A stretch of DNA of 15,614 nucleotides from Muribaculaceae bacterium. Lineage in GTDB: Bacteria > Bacteroidota > Bacteroidia > Bacteroidales > Muribaculaceae. The notes beneath the pieces were generated by a model, which had not been told where the DNA came from, searched no databases, and saw only the letters and a list, made by a program, of their open reading frames with translations. Each line of letters starts with the position of its first letter. Positions within the stretch are counted from its first letter, which is position 1. Below are positions 1 to 6,822 of the stretch, piece after piece. The DNA is taken from assembly GCA_029059965.1 (NCBI GenBank), contig JAIDUY010000380.1:1-15614 (forward strand), in the 5' to 3' direction. A program made the translations under genes and the position numbers.

Positions 1-32
1 TCCGTAATCTCTTCAAATAAAAAAACCGTCCG

Positions 33-59
33 GCGGGGGTTTCGTCCATAAACCCCCGC
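33..59. other. Perfect 10-bp hairpin near the left edge, possible terminator
   Basis: The arm GCGGGGGTTT (33-42) is the exact reverse complement of AAACCCCCGC (50-59), with a 7-nt loop. An A-rich run (about 16-26) lies to its left, so on the minus strand the stem is followed, after about seven bases, by a T-rich run. This resembles an intrinsic terminator for leftward transcription, but no leftward gene lies immediately to its right. It may instead end a gene located left of the window, act in both directions, or insulate the promoter at 85-116. The structure is clear; its role is inferred. Confidence 0.45.
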
Positions 60-84
60 AGTTCGCACAGCAAAGCCCGGAAAA

Positions 85-116
85 CTTGCATACACGGCAT
101 GAGCGTCCTAACTTTG
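85..116 (+). promoter_or_regulatory. Bacteroidetes-type promoter (-33/-7) for the acidic-protein/Sel1 unit
   Basis: A -7 box TAACTTTG (109-116) fits the Bacteroidetes consensus TAnnTTTG exactly. CTTG (85-88) stands 20 bp upstream and matches three of four bases of the TTTG -33 element. Transcription would start near base 121, leaving a leader of about 42 nt before the ATG at 163. No Shine-Dalgarno sequence is evident, which is usual in this phylum. Confidence 0.7.
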
Positions 117-162
117 CATCAGAAACAAAAACGAATCTCCAACCCTCTTAAAACATTCAATC

Positions 163-744
163 ATGGACACCCACCGCAAACCCAACCGTAACGACAATAC
201 AAAGAAGAAACCCGGCCTCGCAGGCGGCCTCGCGGCAGCAGGCGGCGCAGCAGCAGGCGGCGCAGCATTCATGGGCGCTGCGGCCATGATGAACGGCATG
301 TCCTTCGAAGAGACCGAACCCGAGGAAATCTTCGACGAGGACCTCGCCTACGAGGAAGAGCCCGAAGCTCCCCACAACTACTACACCCCCGAGCCCGTCG
401 TGGAACCCGAGGAGATGGTTGTAGACCCCAACGAGATTGTGCTCGACCTGGACGACCTCACCATCGTCGTGGAGCCTACCCCGGGCTCGGACCTCGCCTA
501 CAGCGGCCCCATCACAGCCGAAGACCTCATCCTCGACCCGGAGGAACTCATCGTCAACCCCGACAATGACCCCGAGGTACTCATCGCCGAGGCCGAACCC
601 CTCGATCCAAACATGATAGCCGGTTTCGACGACCAGCTGGCTCAGACCGACACCATGTCGGAAGTCGCAGAGTACGACCCCTGGAACTCCACCGCCGAAA
701 TCAATAACGACGACTTCGACGTGATGAACGACCTCCTCGTCTAA
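163..744 (+). CDS. Unrecognised, extremely acidic protein with Gly/Ala-rich hydrophobic anchor
   Basis: I do not recognise this 193-residue protein. Residues 1-17 are basic and polar (KKKP at 14-17). Residues 18-46 are almost entirely Gly, Ala, Leu and Met with GG pairs every five residues, like a glycine-zipper transmembrane helix. Residues 47-193 contain no Lys or Arg and about 45 Asp/Glu by hand count. That part has loose internal repeats of a Pro-Glu/Asp-hydrophobic pattern (around 78-105 and 110-145), and DLAY occurs twice. The layout suggests a basic cytoplasmic end, one membrane pass and a long acidic tail. No cleavage site or lipobox is seen. The ATG follows a good promoter, and the Sel1-repeat gene starts 32 nt downstream, so the two are probably cotranscribed and perhaps act together at the envelope. 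Calcium or cation binding is conceivable but not shown. Confidence 0.75.
   Translation: MDTHRKPNRNDNTKKKPGLAGGLAAAGGAAAGGAAFMGAAAMMNGMSFEETEPEEIFDEDLAYEEEPEAPHNYYTPEPVVEPEEMVVDPNEIVLDLDDLTIVVEPTPGSDLAYSGPITAEDLILDPEELIVNPDNDPEVLIAEAEPLDPNMIAGFDDQLAQTDTMSEVAEYDPWNSTAEINNDDFDVMNDLLV
235..264 (+). repeat. Two perfect 15-bp in-frame tandem copies
   Basis: GCAGCAGGCGGCGCA occurs at 235-249 and again at 250-264 without change. Each copy encodes Ala-Ala-Gly-Gly-Ala (residues 25-29 and 30-34) in the hydrophobic anchor of the acidic protein. The 15-bp unit keeps the frame, so copy-number change would lengthen or shorten the anchor by five residues. Confidence 0.85.
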
Positions 745-776
745 GATTACCTGAATCGAATAAATCCAATCCAGCA

Positions 777-2294
777 ATGAAAAAAGTATTACTCGCTCTT
801 GGTCTCGGCCTGGGTACCCTCTTCGGAGCATCGGCCCAGCAGACACTCGAGCAGGCCACCGACAGTATCCGCCAGATATACATCCGCGCCCAGCAGGGCA
901 ATGCCGTCGACCAGAACGAAGTGGGCGGATGGTTCTACCGCGGCCGCCACGTGGGGCAGGACTACGCCGAAGCCCTCCAGTGGTGGACTAAGGCCGCAGC
1001 CCAGGACAACGCTCAGGCAATAGGCAACATGGCACTGTGCTACCAGACCGGCAACGGCATCGAGCGCGACAGCGTCCGCGCCGTGCAGCTCTACCAGCGC
1101 TCCATGCGCGACGGCAACGAGCCTCTGGTACGCGCCATGGAGAGCGCCGCCGCCGAGGGTAATGTGTTCGCCGCCACCCTGATGGCATCGTGCTACGAGC
1201 AGGGCATCGGCGTGACCCGCAACAAGGACCGCATGATGCAACTCCTCGAGACCGCAGCCGAAAAAGGCTCCGTAATCTCCGAAACACGTCTGGCATTGGC
1301 ATACCTCAACAAGCGCGACGCCCGCAACGCTTTCCGTTGGTTCGAGCGCGCATCCGAGGCCGGCGACATCAACGCAGCCTACTACACCGGCAAGCTTCTG
1401 CTCGAAGGCAAAGGCACTGCCAAAGACCCGCGTCGCGGCGCCGACATCCTGCTGGACGCGGCGCAGCGAGGCCACGCAAACGCTATGTTCATGCTCGGCG
1501 AATGCTACATCAATGGCGACGGCGTGACACGCAACCAGCAGCAGGGCTCCATGTGGATTGCCAAGGCTTGCGGCCAGAGCCTCCACAAGGCCGAATGGAC
1601 TCTCGCCCGCAACTATATCGACGGCATCGGCGTACCCGTGAACTACGACCGCGCGCTCTACTACTTCAGCCGCGCCGCCGCAGGCAACTACGCCCGCACC
1701 TTCGTCAAGCTCATGACCGACTCCATCAACGACAGCCCCTTCGCCACATACTTCCGCGGCATGAAGGCCTACACCGCCCACGATTTCGAGGGCGCCATGG
1801 AGCAGTTCAAGAAACTTGCCCGCACCGACAGAGCCGAGGGCGAACTGATGCAGGGCGTCATCCTGTGCAACCCCGACTACGCCAAGACCAACCTGCGCAA
1901 GGGCATCAAGCTCATCCGCAAGTCGGCCGAGACCGACCCGCAGGCCATGTATATCCTCGGCGGACTCTATGAGGCCGGACGCGGCGTCGACCAGAACATC
2001 GCCGAGACCGTGCGCCTCTACACCGCCGCCGCCGAAGCCGGCTTCGGCCCTGCCGAATGTGCCCTCGGCGACATGTACTTCGAGGGACGCGGCGTAGCCC
2101 AGAGCTACACCAAGGCCGTGCAGTGGTACACCAAGGCCTATGAGACCGGCCAGCTCAACGCCAACGCCGCCCACCGCCTGGCCGACTGCTACGAGAACGG
2201 CCGCGGCGACCTGGAGCGCAATCCCGCAAAGGCTGCCAAAATCAACGACGGCGACTATGCGTCGCGCATCGCCGGCCTGCTGAGACTGCTCTAA
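777..2294 (+). CDS. Secreted Sel1-repeat protein
   Basis: This 505-residue protein has an N-terminal signal peptide: Lys2-Lys3, a Leu/Gly-rich core, and probable cleavage at ASA|QQ after residue 20. The mature part is largely Sel1-like repeats of about 36 residues, with the recurring pattern A..G...A...LG..Y..G.GV..D...A..WY..AA. Clear copies lie near 42-77, 78-113, 126-161, 195-231, 232-267, 268-303 and three more between about 385 and 495. One copy (162-194) is shortened, and 320-350 looks more like a plain TPR unit. Sel1 repeats form alpha-solenoids that bind other proteins, so an adaptor role in the periplasm is likely. No enzyme domain is visible. It follows the acidic protein by 32 nt and ends at a strong terminator; the natural partner to test is that acidic neighbour. 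The family assignment is firm, the partner is inference. Confidence 0.9.
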   Translation: MKKVLLALGLGLGTLFGASAQQTLEQATDSIRQIYIRAQQGNAVDQNEVGGWFYRGRHVGQDYAEALQWWTKAAAQDNAQAIGNMALCYQTGNGIERDSVRAVQLYQRSMRDGNEPLVRAMESAAAEGNVFAATLMASCYEQGIGVTRNKDRMMQLLETAAEKGSVISETRLALAYLNKRDARNAFRWFERASEAGDINAAYYTGKLLLEGKGTAKDPRRGADILLDAAQRGHANAMFMLGECYINGDGVTRNQQQGSMWIAKACGQSLHKAEWTLARNYIDGIGVPVNYDRALYYFSRAAAGNYARTFVKLMTDSINDSPFATYFRGMKAYTAHDFEGAMEQFKKLARTDRAEGELMQGVILCNPDYAKTNLRKGIKLIRKSAETDPQAMYILGGLYEAGRGVDQNIAETVRLYTAAAEAGFGPAECALGDMYFEGRGVAQSYTKAVQWYTKAYETGQLNANAAHRLADCYENGRGDLERNPAKAAKINDGDYASRIAGLLRLL

Positions 2295-2320
2295 GAGCCG
2301 GTACAAGACCAATCAAATAA

Positions 2321-2360
2321 CCATCGGCTTCCTTTTGCGGGAGGCCGATGGTTTTTTGTT
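2321..2360 (+). terminator. Intrinsic terminator after the Sel1-repeat gene
   Basis: CCATCGGC (2321-2328) pairs perfectly with GCCGATGG (2344-2351). Four more pairs, one of them G-U, extend it to 12 bp with a 7-nt loop, and TTTTTTGTTT follows. The Sel1-repeat stop codon is 26 nt upstream. The left flank is A/T-rich, so it may also slow leftward transcription coming from the convergent operon. Confidence 0.9.
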
Positions 2361-2474
2361 TGCAAAAGAGCGGAAAATGCGTGCAGAATGTCGAAACGCG
2401 AGTGCGACCCGCAAAAGACAGCACCGCCGGCAAGGTGATTGTCCGCTAAGGCTCCATTCCCCAAACTGAACATA

Positions 2475-2517
2475 CACACTATCTCCGGGCCTCGAAAGTC
2501 CGGAGGTGATTTGTGTG
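2475..2517 (-). terminator. Possible weak terminator of the five-gene leftward operon
   Basis: Just past the DUF2851 stop codon, CTCCGG (2483-2488) pairs with CCGGAG (2500-2505) around an 11-nt loop. An outer CACAC/GTGTG pair (2475-2479 and 2513-2517) surrounds it. No U-run follows on the minus strand, so it is at best a weak or factor-dependent terminator. In the rest of the gap (2361-2474) I see no gene, promoter or repeat. Confidence 0.35.
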
Positions 2518-2528
2518 CTTTGGGGGTG

Positions 2529-3806
2529 TCAGCGGGAGCTGAGGTGCCGGTAGCCGAGGCGGCAGTCGAGGCACTTGCGCGACAGGCAGTAGCATCGCCG
2601 CAGCCCGATGAGGGCCTGCGATGCAAAGGCGTCGGCGCAGGGAATGCCGGCGGCGGTGAAGAGACGCACGATGCGGTTGTCTTCGGGAGGAAGGGCGCGC
2701 AGGATGTCGACGGCGAGTTCGGCCATGCGTTCCTGTCCGTAGGCCGAGCCGTAGGCGTAGAGCGCCGGGGCGGCGACATTGATGAGGAGCGTATTGAGCG
2801 AGGCGTCGCTGAAAGCACGGTCGGAGCGTGCCGTTTCGGGGCCGAAGCAGTAGCGTCGCGCCCAGTAGCCGGACAGACGGATGTCGAAGAGACTGCGGGC
2901 GCTGTCGAGGTCGGCTACCGACAGCAGCTCGCTGCCGGGACGGAAGCCCTGCGCCATGAAGGCCGCCAGCGAGGCGAGGCGCCTGTGGGGGAAGTTCGCG
3001 GGCCTCATACGCGCCATTTTCCATCCGAGCTCGCGCGGCGGCGTCAGTCCGAACTTGACGCACATGAAGCGGAAGTCGGCCAGCATACGGCGCTCGTAGA
3101 CGTCGGCATCATCCCTTTCGGCTCCGTCGAGGAGTCCGGCCATGCCGAACACGAGGCCGTCGAGTGTGACGGGGCTGTCGCAATGCTTGCGCAGGATGCG
3201 GAGCGGCAGTGCGAGGGCAAGCCGTTCGAAAGGCTCGGCGTTGGTTCCGAAGCCGAGGGCGCGTGCCAGGGTGATGTATATGGCATATGACCAGTCGCCG
3301 CCGTTGCCGGAAGCAAGGGCGTGGATGCGCGCCGCCTTCTGCTGAAGGCGCTCGAAAGCGAGGGTGTTTATCCAGTCGGATATGTAGACCTGCGGTATGC
3401 CCGATATTCTGCCGGCGCAGGCGAGCTCCGACACCGGATTGCGCACCAGGGCCTCGTAGCGCTCTCGCAGGTCGGGAGCGCAAGGCAGTTCGAGCTGTGG
3501 CACCATGTTGCCGTCGGGACGCCTTACGGCGGTGTCGGAGGCGCCGACGACGTGCAGGGCGACGGAATCGTAGGCCCGGTCGCGGTCGTGCCCATGGCGG
3601 TACCAGTCGGAAGCGCGCAGGTGTATCTCGACGTTACCGACCCATGTGCGCGCGCCGATGCGCACCTTGGCGTTGAAGAAGTCGGGGCCGGCGTCGTGGT
3701 TCCATATGCCCGGATCCAGCACGTCGACGTCCTGGCCGTCCGTGGTTCTCAGGCTTCCCGAGGTCCACAGGCGGTGCTGCCAGACGTACTGCATCAGGCG
3801 CTCCAT
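2529..3806 (-). CDS. DUF2851 family protein, possible nuclease fold
   Basis: The 425-residue protein matches the DUF2851 family of Bacteroidetes in length and pattern. The family has no established function that I can name. The N-terminal block holds GPDF (40-43, Asp42), then VEIH (59-62, Glu60 and His62), then DWYRHGHD (67-74). An Asp followed about 18 residues later by Glu-x-His after a short strand recalls PD-(D/E)xK nuclease active sites; that is inference from pattern only. The C-terminus carries Cys405, Cys407, Cys412 and Cys415 (CxC-x4-CxxC), which could bind zinc. There is no signal peptide, so it is probably cytoplasmic. Its ATG lies one nt after the riboflavin synthase stop, inside a perfect hairpin, so it should be translationally coupled to that gene. 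It is the last gene of the leftward operon. Confidence 0.88.
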   Translation of the reverse strand: MERLMQYVWQHRLWTSGSLRTTDGQDVDVLDPGIWNHDAGPDFFNAKVRIGARTWVGNVEIHLRASDWYRHGHDRDRAYDSVALHVVGASDTAVRRPDGNMVPQLELPCAPDLRERYEALVRNPVSELACAGRISGIPQVYISDWINTLAFERLQQKAARIHALASGNGGDWSYAIYITLARALGFGTNAEPFERLALALPLRILRKHCDSPVTLDGLVFGMAGLLDGAERDDADVYERRMLADFRFMCVKFGLTPPRELGWKMARMRPANFPHRRLASLAAFMAQGFRPGSELLSVADLDSARSLFDIRLSGYWARRYCFGPETARSDRAFSDASLNTLLINVAAPALYAYGSAYGQERMAELAVDILRALPPEDNRIVRLFTAAGIPCADAFASQALIGLRRCYCLSRKCLDCRLGYRHLSSR

Positions 3807-3820
3807 GTCACATGGAGCGC
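3798..3820 (-). promoter_or_regulatory. Hairpin spanning the ribE stop and the DUF2851 start
   Basis: GCGCTCCATG and CATGGAGCGC form a perfect 10-bp stem. The 3-nt loop is the TGA stop codon of riboflavin synthase (3810-3808), and the ATG of the DUF2851 gene (3806-3804) lies inside one arm. In the mRNA this would hide the downstream start until a ribosome finishing ribE opens it, a layout suited to termination-reinitiation coupling. The inverted repeat is certain; the regulatory role is inferred. Confidence 0.6.
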
Positions 3821-4419
3821 AGCTCTGTCATGCGGGCAAGGTATTTGCCGATGATGTCGAATTCGAGGTTCACGCGGGTGCCGGGACGTATGTCGCCGAA
3901 GTTGGTATGCTCGCGTGTGTAGGGGATGATGGCCACACGGAATCCTGTGGGGGTGCTGTCGCAGACGGTGAGGCTGACGCCGTTGACTGTGACCGAGCCT
4001 TTCTCGACAGTCATGTAGCCTTTTGCGGCCATGTCGGGCTCGACCTTGTAGACGAAGGTATAGTAGGTGCTGCCGTCGGCGTCCTCGACTGCGGTGCATT
4101 CGGCGGTGGTGTCGACGTGCCCCTGGACGATGTGGCCGTCGAGGCGTCCGTTCATCATCAGCGAACGCTCGAGGTTGATGCGGTCGCCGGGGAGGAGCTG
4201 CCCGAGGTTGGAGCGTTCGAGAGTCTCGCGCACTGCGGTGACGGTGTATGTACTGTCGGGGTGGAGAGCCACGACGGTGAGGCACACGCCGTTGTGTGCC
4301 ACGGACTGGTCGATGCGCAGCTCGTCGGTGAAGCTGCAGCGTATGCGGATGTCTACATTGGAGTCTTTGCGTTCGATGGCGACTACGGTAGCCGCTTCTT
4401 CAACTATTCCTGAAAACAT
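3808..4419 (-). CDS. ribE: Riboflavin synthase, alpha chain
   Basis: Riboflavin synthase catalyses dismutation of two 6,7-dimethyl-8-ribityllumazine molecules to riboflavin and a pyrimidinedione, the last step of riboflavin synthesis in the cytoplasm. The 203-residue length is normal for the family. It begins with the hallmark MFSGIVEE, which fixes the start. Two lumazine-binding barrels follow (about 1-97 and 98-195), each with its signature: SVAHNGVCLTV (39-49) and GSVTVNGVSLTV (141-152). GHIVQGHVDT (95-104) joins them. The C-terminus ends in a short helix, as expected. The other rib genes are not in this window. The gene sits 39 nt after the GH31 gene and one nt before DUF2851, so it is expressed within the mixed operon. 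No FMN riboswitch is possible in the 39-nt gap. Confidence 0.97.
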   Translation of the reverse strand: MFSGIVEEAATVVAIERKDSNVDIRIRCSFTDELRIDQSVAHNGVCLTVVALHPDSTYTVTAVRETLERSNLGQLLPGDRINLERSLMMNGRLDGHIVQGHVDTTAECTAVEDADGSTYYTFVYKVEPDMAAKGYMTVEKGSVTVNGVSLTVCDSTPTGFRVAIIPYTREHTNFGDIRPGTRVNLEFDIIGKYLARMTELRSM

Positions 4420-4458
4420 GATCTTGCTGTGTTGTCTGCGCGCTGATGGCGGCTGGTT

Positions 4459-6780
4459 TTACTTGTGATAGACGATTCGCACGGCGGTTTCGGTGCCGGC
4501 GACGTAGGGTATCGAGAAGCTGACGACGCGCTCGGCCGAGTCGTAGACGGCATCGACAGGAAATCCGTCGACGCTGACGGTGGCGGGAGCGGCCATGCAG
4601 TTGATGCGGAAGTCGAAGACTATCTGCGCCGGAGCTCCGGGATAGGTTCCGGTGGAGGAGATGGCGATGTCGGCGCCGTCGGGGCCTGCGGAAGCACGGA
4701 AGTTGACCAGGCGGTACTGCCTGTCGGCGATGGAGCGGGGCGAGATGCGGTTGTCGTCGAAGAGGCTGTAGGCCGTCGCGGGTCCGGGATAGTAGTTGAT
4801 GGTGAAGCGGTCGGCGCGGTAGTCGGAGGTGTTCTCCATCTCATAGTCGGCGGTCGGGATTATGGAGCCGGCGCGGATGAAATGGGGGATGACCGACCAG
4901 GGCGCGGGCACGCTCGCCGTCGTGCCGCCGTCGTAGACGCGGCGGGTGTCGTTGGCGTCTATCCAGCGGGAGCCGGCGGGGAAGAATACGGGGCGCGAGG
5001 TATCGCCCTCGGAGAGCACGGGAGCCACGAGCACGGTGTTACCCCAGAGGTACTCGTCGTTATATGTGCGGTCGAGGGCACCGTTGCCGTCCTCGGCAAA
5101 GTCCACGGGGCGTACGAGAGGCCAGCCCTTGGTGGTGTTCTCGTAGGCCAGGGTGTAGTTGTATGGCAGCCAGCGGTAGCGCTCGCGGGCGATGCCGAGG
5201 AGCACTTCGGCGTACTGGGGATAGTGGTAGGGCTCGGCGAACCGCGTGGCGTGGGTGCGGAATACAGGGCTGAACAGGCCTGCCTGAAGCCAGCGTACGT
5301 AGAGGTCGGGGATGTAGGGGTTTGCCTCGTCGACAGCGAAACCGCCGAGGTCGCTGCTCATGTAGCCGAGGCCGCTGAGGCCTGCGTTAATCATGATGCG
5401 CACCTGAGGTTCCAGACCGCCCCAGGAGCGGGATACGTCGGTCGACCAGGGGAATACACAGTGGCGCTGGAGTCCGGTCGTACCGCCGCGCATGAGGGTC
5501 ATCAGTCGGCGGTCGGGATAGCTTTCGGCATAGAGTTCGCTGATGATGGCGGCCCAGTCGTTGCCGTAGCGGTTGTGGTACTGGCGTGCTGTGAGGCCGT
5601 TGGCGTGTACGCCTGTCTCGGGATGTACTTCGGGCTCGCCGAGATCACCCCACCAACCGCCGATGCCGAGGTCGGAGAGCATGCGGTAGCGGTCCTTGAG
5701 CCATGTGCGTGTCTTGGGATTGGAAACGTCGAACATACCGCCCTCGCCTACCCATATGGTCACGGGATGGGTGGTGCCCTCGGCGGTGCGCACCATCATG
5801 GTGTCGGCGTCGAGGATTTCGTAGTTGGCGATGCCTGTGCCGTTGCGGAGGATGTAGGGCTCGGAGACGGTGACGAGGTTGACGCCGCGTGCGCGGAGGC
5901 TGTCCATCATTCCGGCGGGGTCCGGCCATACGGAGCGATCCCAGTCGAGGAAGCCCATGTCCTGCTCCTTGCCGAACCAGTAGAGGTCGAGCACGGTGCC
6001 GTCGAGGGGATAGCCCATGCTCTTGAGCGAGTCGACAACGGCGATAGTCTCCTCGGGCGACTTATAGCCGTACTTCGAGTTGATGTAGCCGAGCGACCAC
6101 AGCGGGGGCAGCGGCTGACGTCCGGTGAGCGACGTGAGCCTTTCGGTGAGGTCGGCCAGGGTGCGCACTCCACCGATGTAGTAGTAGCTGACGGGCACGG
6201 GCGCCTCGGTGACATAGCGGATTGTGTCGCCGAGTTCGAGTGTTGAGGCCGCGAAGTCGTCGAACAGCAGGGCGTAGCCGTCGCTGGAGAGCACCAGCGG
6301 CATGGTGATGTTCATCTGGCTGATGCGGGAATCGGAGCCGGTGTAGCCGTAATTCTGACGGTTGTAGTTGACGAGCTTGTTGCCGCGCAGGTTGGAGCTG
6401 TGTCCGCGCTCGCCGCCGCCGTAGAAAGAGCCGCGGCCGTTTGTAGTCAGCTCGATGGTGTAGTCGCCCGACTCGATGCGGCGTTCTCCGCTGTCGCGCA
6501 TCCATACACCGTTGACGGCGTCGGTGATGGTGAGGACGCCCGTGGGGTCTATCTCAATCTTGAGGGGCGAATCGACAAAGTCGGCTGCCGCGGGCTCGAT
6601 GACAGTCTGCGATGCGGGAGCGCTCTGGTCGAGCGGGGTATTGGTGACTTTGACGATGTTGGGCGTGAGCTGCACTGCCTCGACGGCGCGACCGTCGGCC
6701 GAGATGCCGCGCACTGTGGATGCGGCATCGGCGAAGGTCATGGCAAGGAGCGCTGCTGCGGCTATTGTCACTCGTTTCAT
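4459..6780 (-). CDS. Secreted GH31 family glycoside hydrolase (alpha-glucosidase type)
   Basis: I start this at the ATG ending at 6780, which gives a 773-residue protein with a signal peptide (Lys2-Arg3, Ala/Leu core, cleavage near ADA|AS after residue 19). An upstream in-frame start would spoil that peptide. The order is an N-terminal beta-sandwich, a TIM barrel from about residue 230, and C-terminal beta domains of the kind seen in GH31 enzymes. In the barrel, GWWGDLGEP carries the likely nucleophile Asp379 and STDVSRSW the likely acid/base Asp448; the 69-residue spacing fits the family. GH31 enzymes act on alpha-linked glycans, as alpha-glucosidases, alpha-xylosidases or transglucosidases, and I cannot choose among these by eye. 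No SusC/SusD genes are adjacent, so this is not an ordinary polysaccharide locus. It is probably periplasmic. Confidence 0.93.
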   Translation of the reverse strand: MKRVTIAAAALLAMTFADAASTVRGISADGRAVEAVQLTPNIVKVTNTPLDQSAPASQTVIEPAAADFVDSPLKIEIDPTGVLTITDAVNGVWMRDSGERRIESGDYTIELTTNGRGSFYGGGERGHSSNLRGNKLVNYNRQNYGYTGSDSRISQMNITMPLVLSSDGYALLFDDFAASTLELGDTIRYVTEAPVPVSYYYIGGVRTLADLTERLTSLTGRQPLPPLWSLGYINSKYGYKSPEETIAVVDSLKSMGYPLDGTVLDLYWFGKEQDMGFLDWDRSVWPDPAGMMDSLRARGVNLVTVSEPYILRNGTGIANYEILDADTMMVRTAEGTTHPVTIWVGEGGMFDVSNPKTRTWLKDRYRMLSDLGIGGWWGDLGEPEVHPETGVHANGLTARQYHNRYGNDWAAIISELYAESYPDRRLMTLMRGGTTGLQRHCVFPWSTDVSRSWGGLEPQVRIMINAGLSGLGYMSSDLGGFAVDEANPYIPDLYVRWLQAGLFSPVFRTHATRFAEPYHYPQYAEVLLGIARERYRWLPYNYTLAYENTTKGWPLVRPVDFAEDGNGALDRTYNDEYLWGNTVLVAPVLSEGDTSRPVFFPAGSRWIDANDTRRVYDGGTTASVPAPWSVIPHFIRAGSIIPTADYEMENTSDYRADRFTINYYPGPATAYSLFDDNRISPRSIADRQYRLVNFRASAGPDGADIAISSTGTYPGAPAQIVFDFRINCMAAPATVSVDGFPVDAVYDSAERVVSFSIPYVAGTETAVRIVYHK

Positions 6781-6822
6781 ATGTGTTTCGTGTTGAATTT
6801 TAGACAAATCTCTTGGTAACAA

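Noticed and set aside
789..2312. Minus-strand open frame of 507 codons opposite the Sel1-repeat gene
   Set aside because: It mirrors the Sel1 gene in GC-rich DNA, has Val/Gly/Ala/His-rich composition without domains, and the plus strand encodes a signal peptide and regular repeats.
2439..3290. Plus-strand open frame of 283 codons starting in the convergent gap
   Set aside because: It needs a TTG start, has no promoter, and overlaps the conserved DUF2851 gene on the other strand.
4465..6246. Plus-strand open frame of 593 codons opposite the GH31 gene
   Set aside because: The minus strand has GH31 catalytic motifs. The opposite frame is a low-complexity Val/Gly/Ala/Glu shadow typical of GC-rich genes.
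6781..6822. Extending the GH31 gene upstream to 6822
   Set aside because: The extra 14 residues would overlay the gap after the preceding gene and bury the signal peptide that begins at the ATG ending at 6780.
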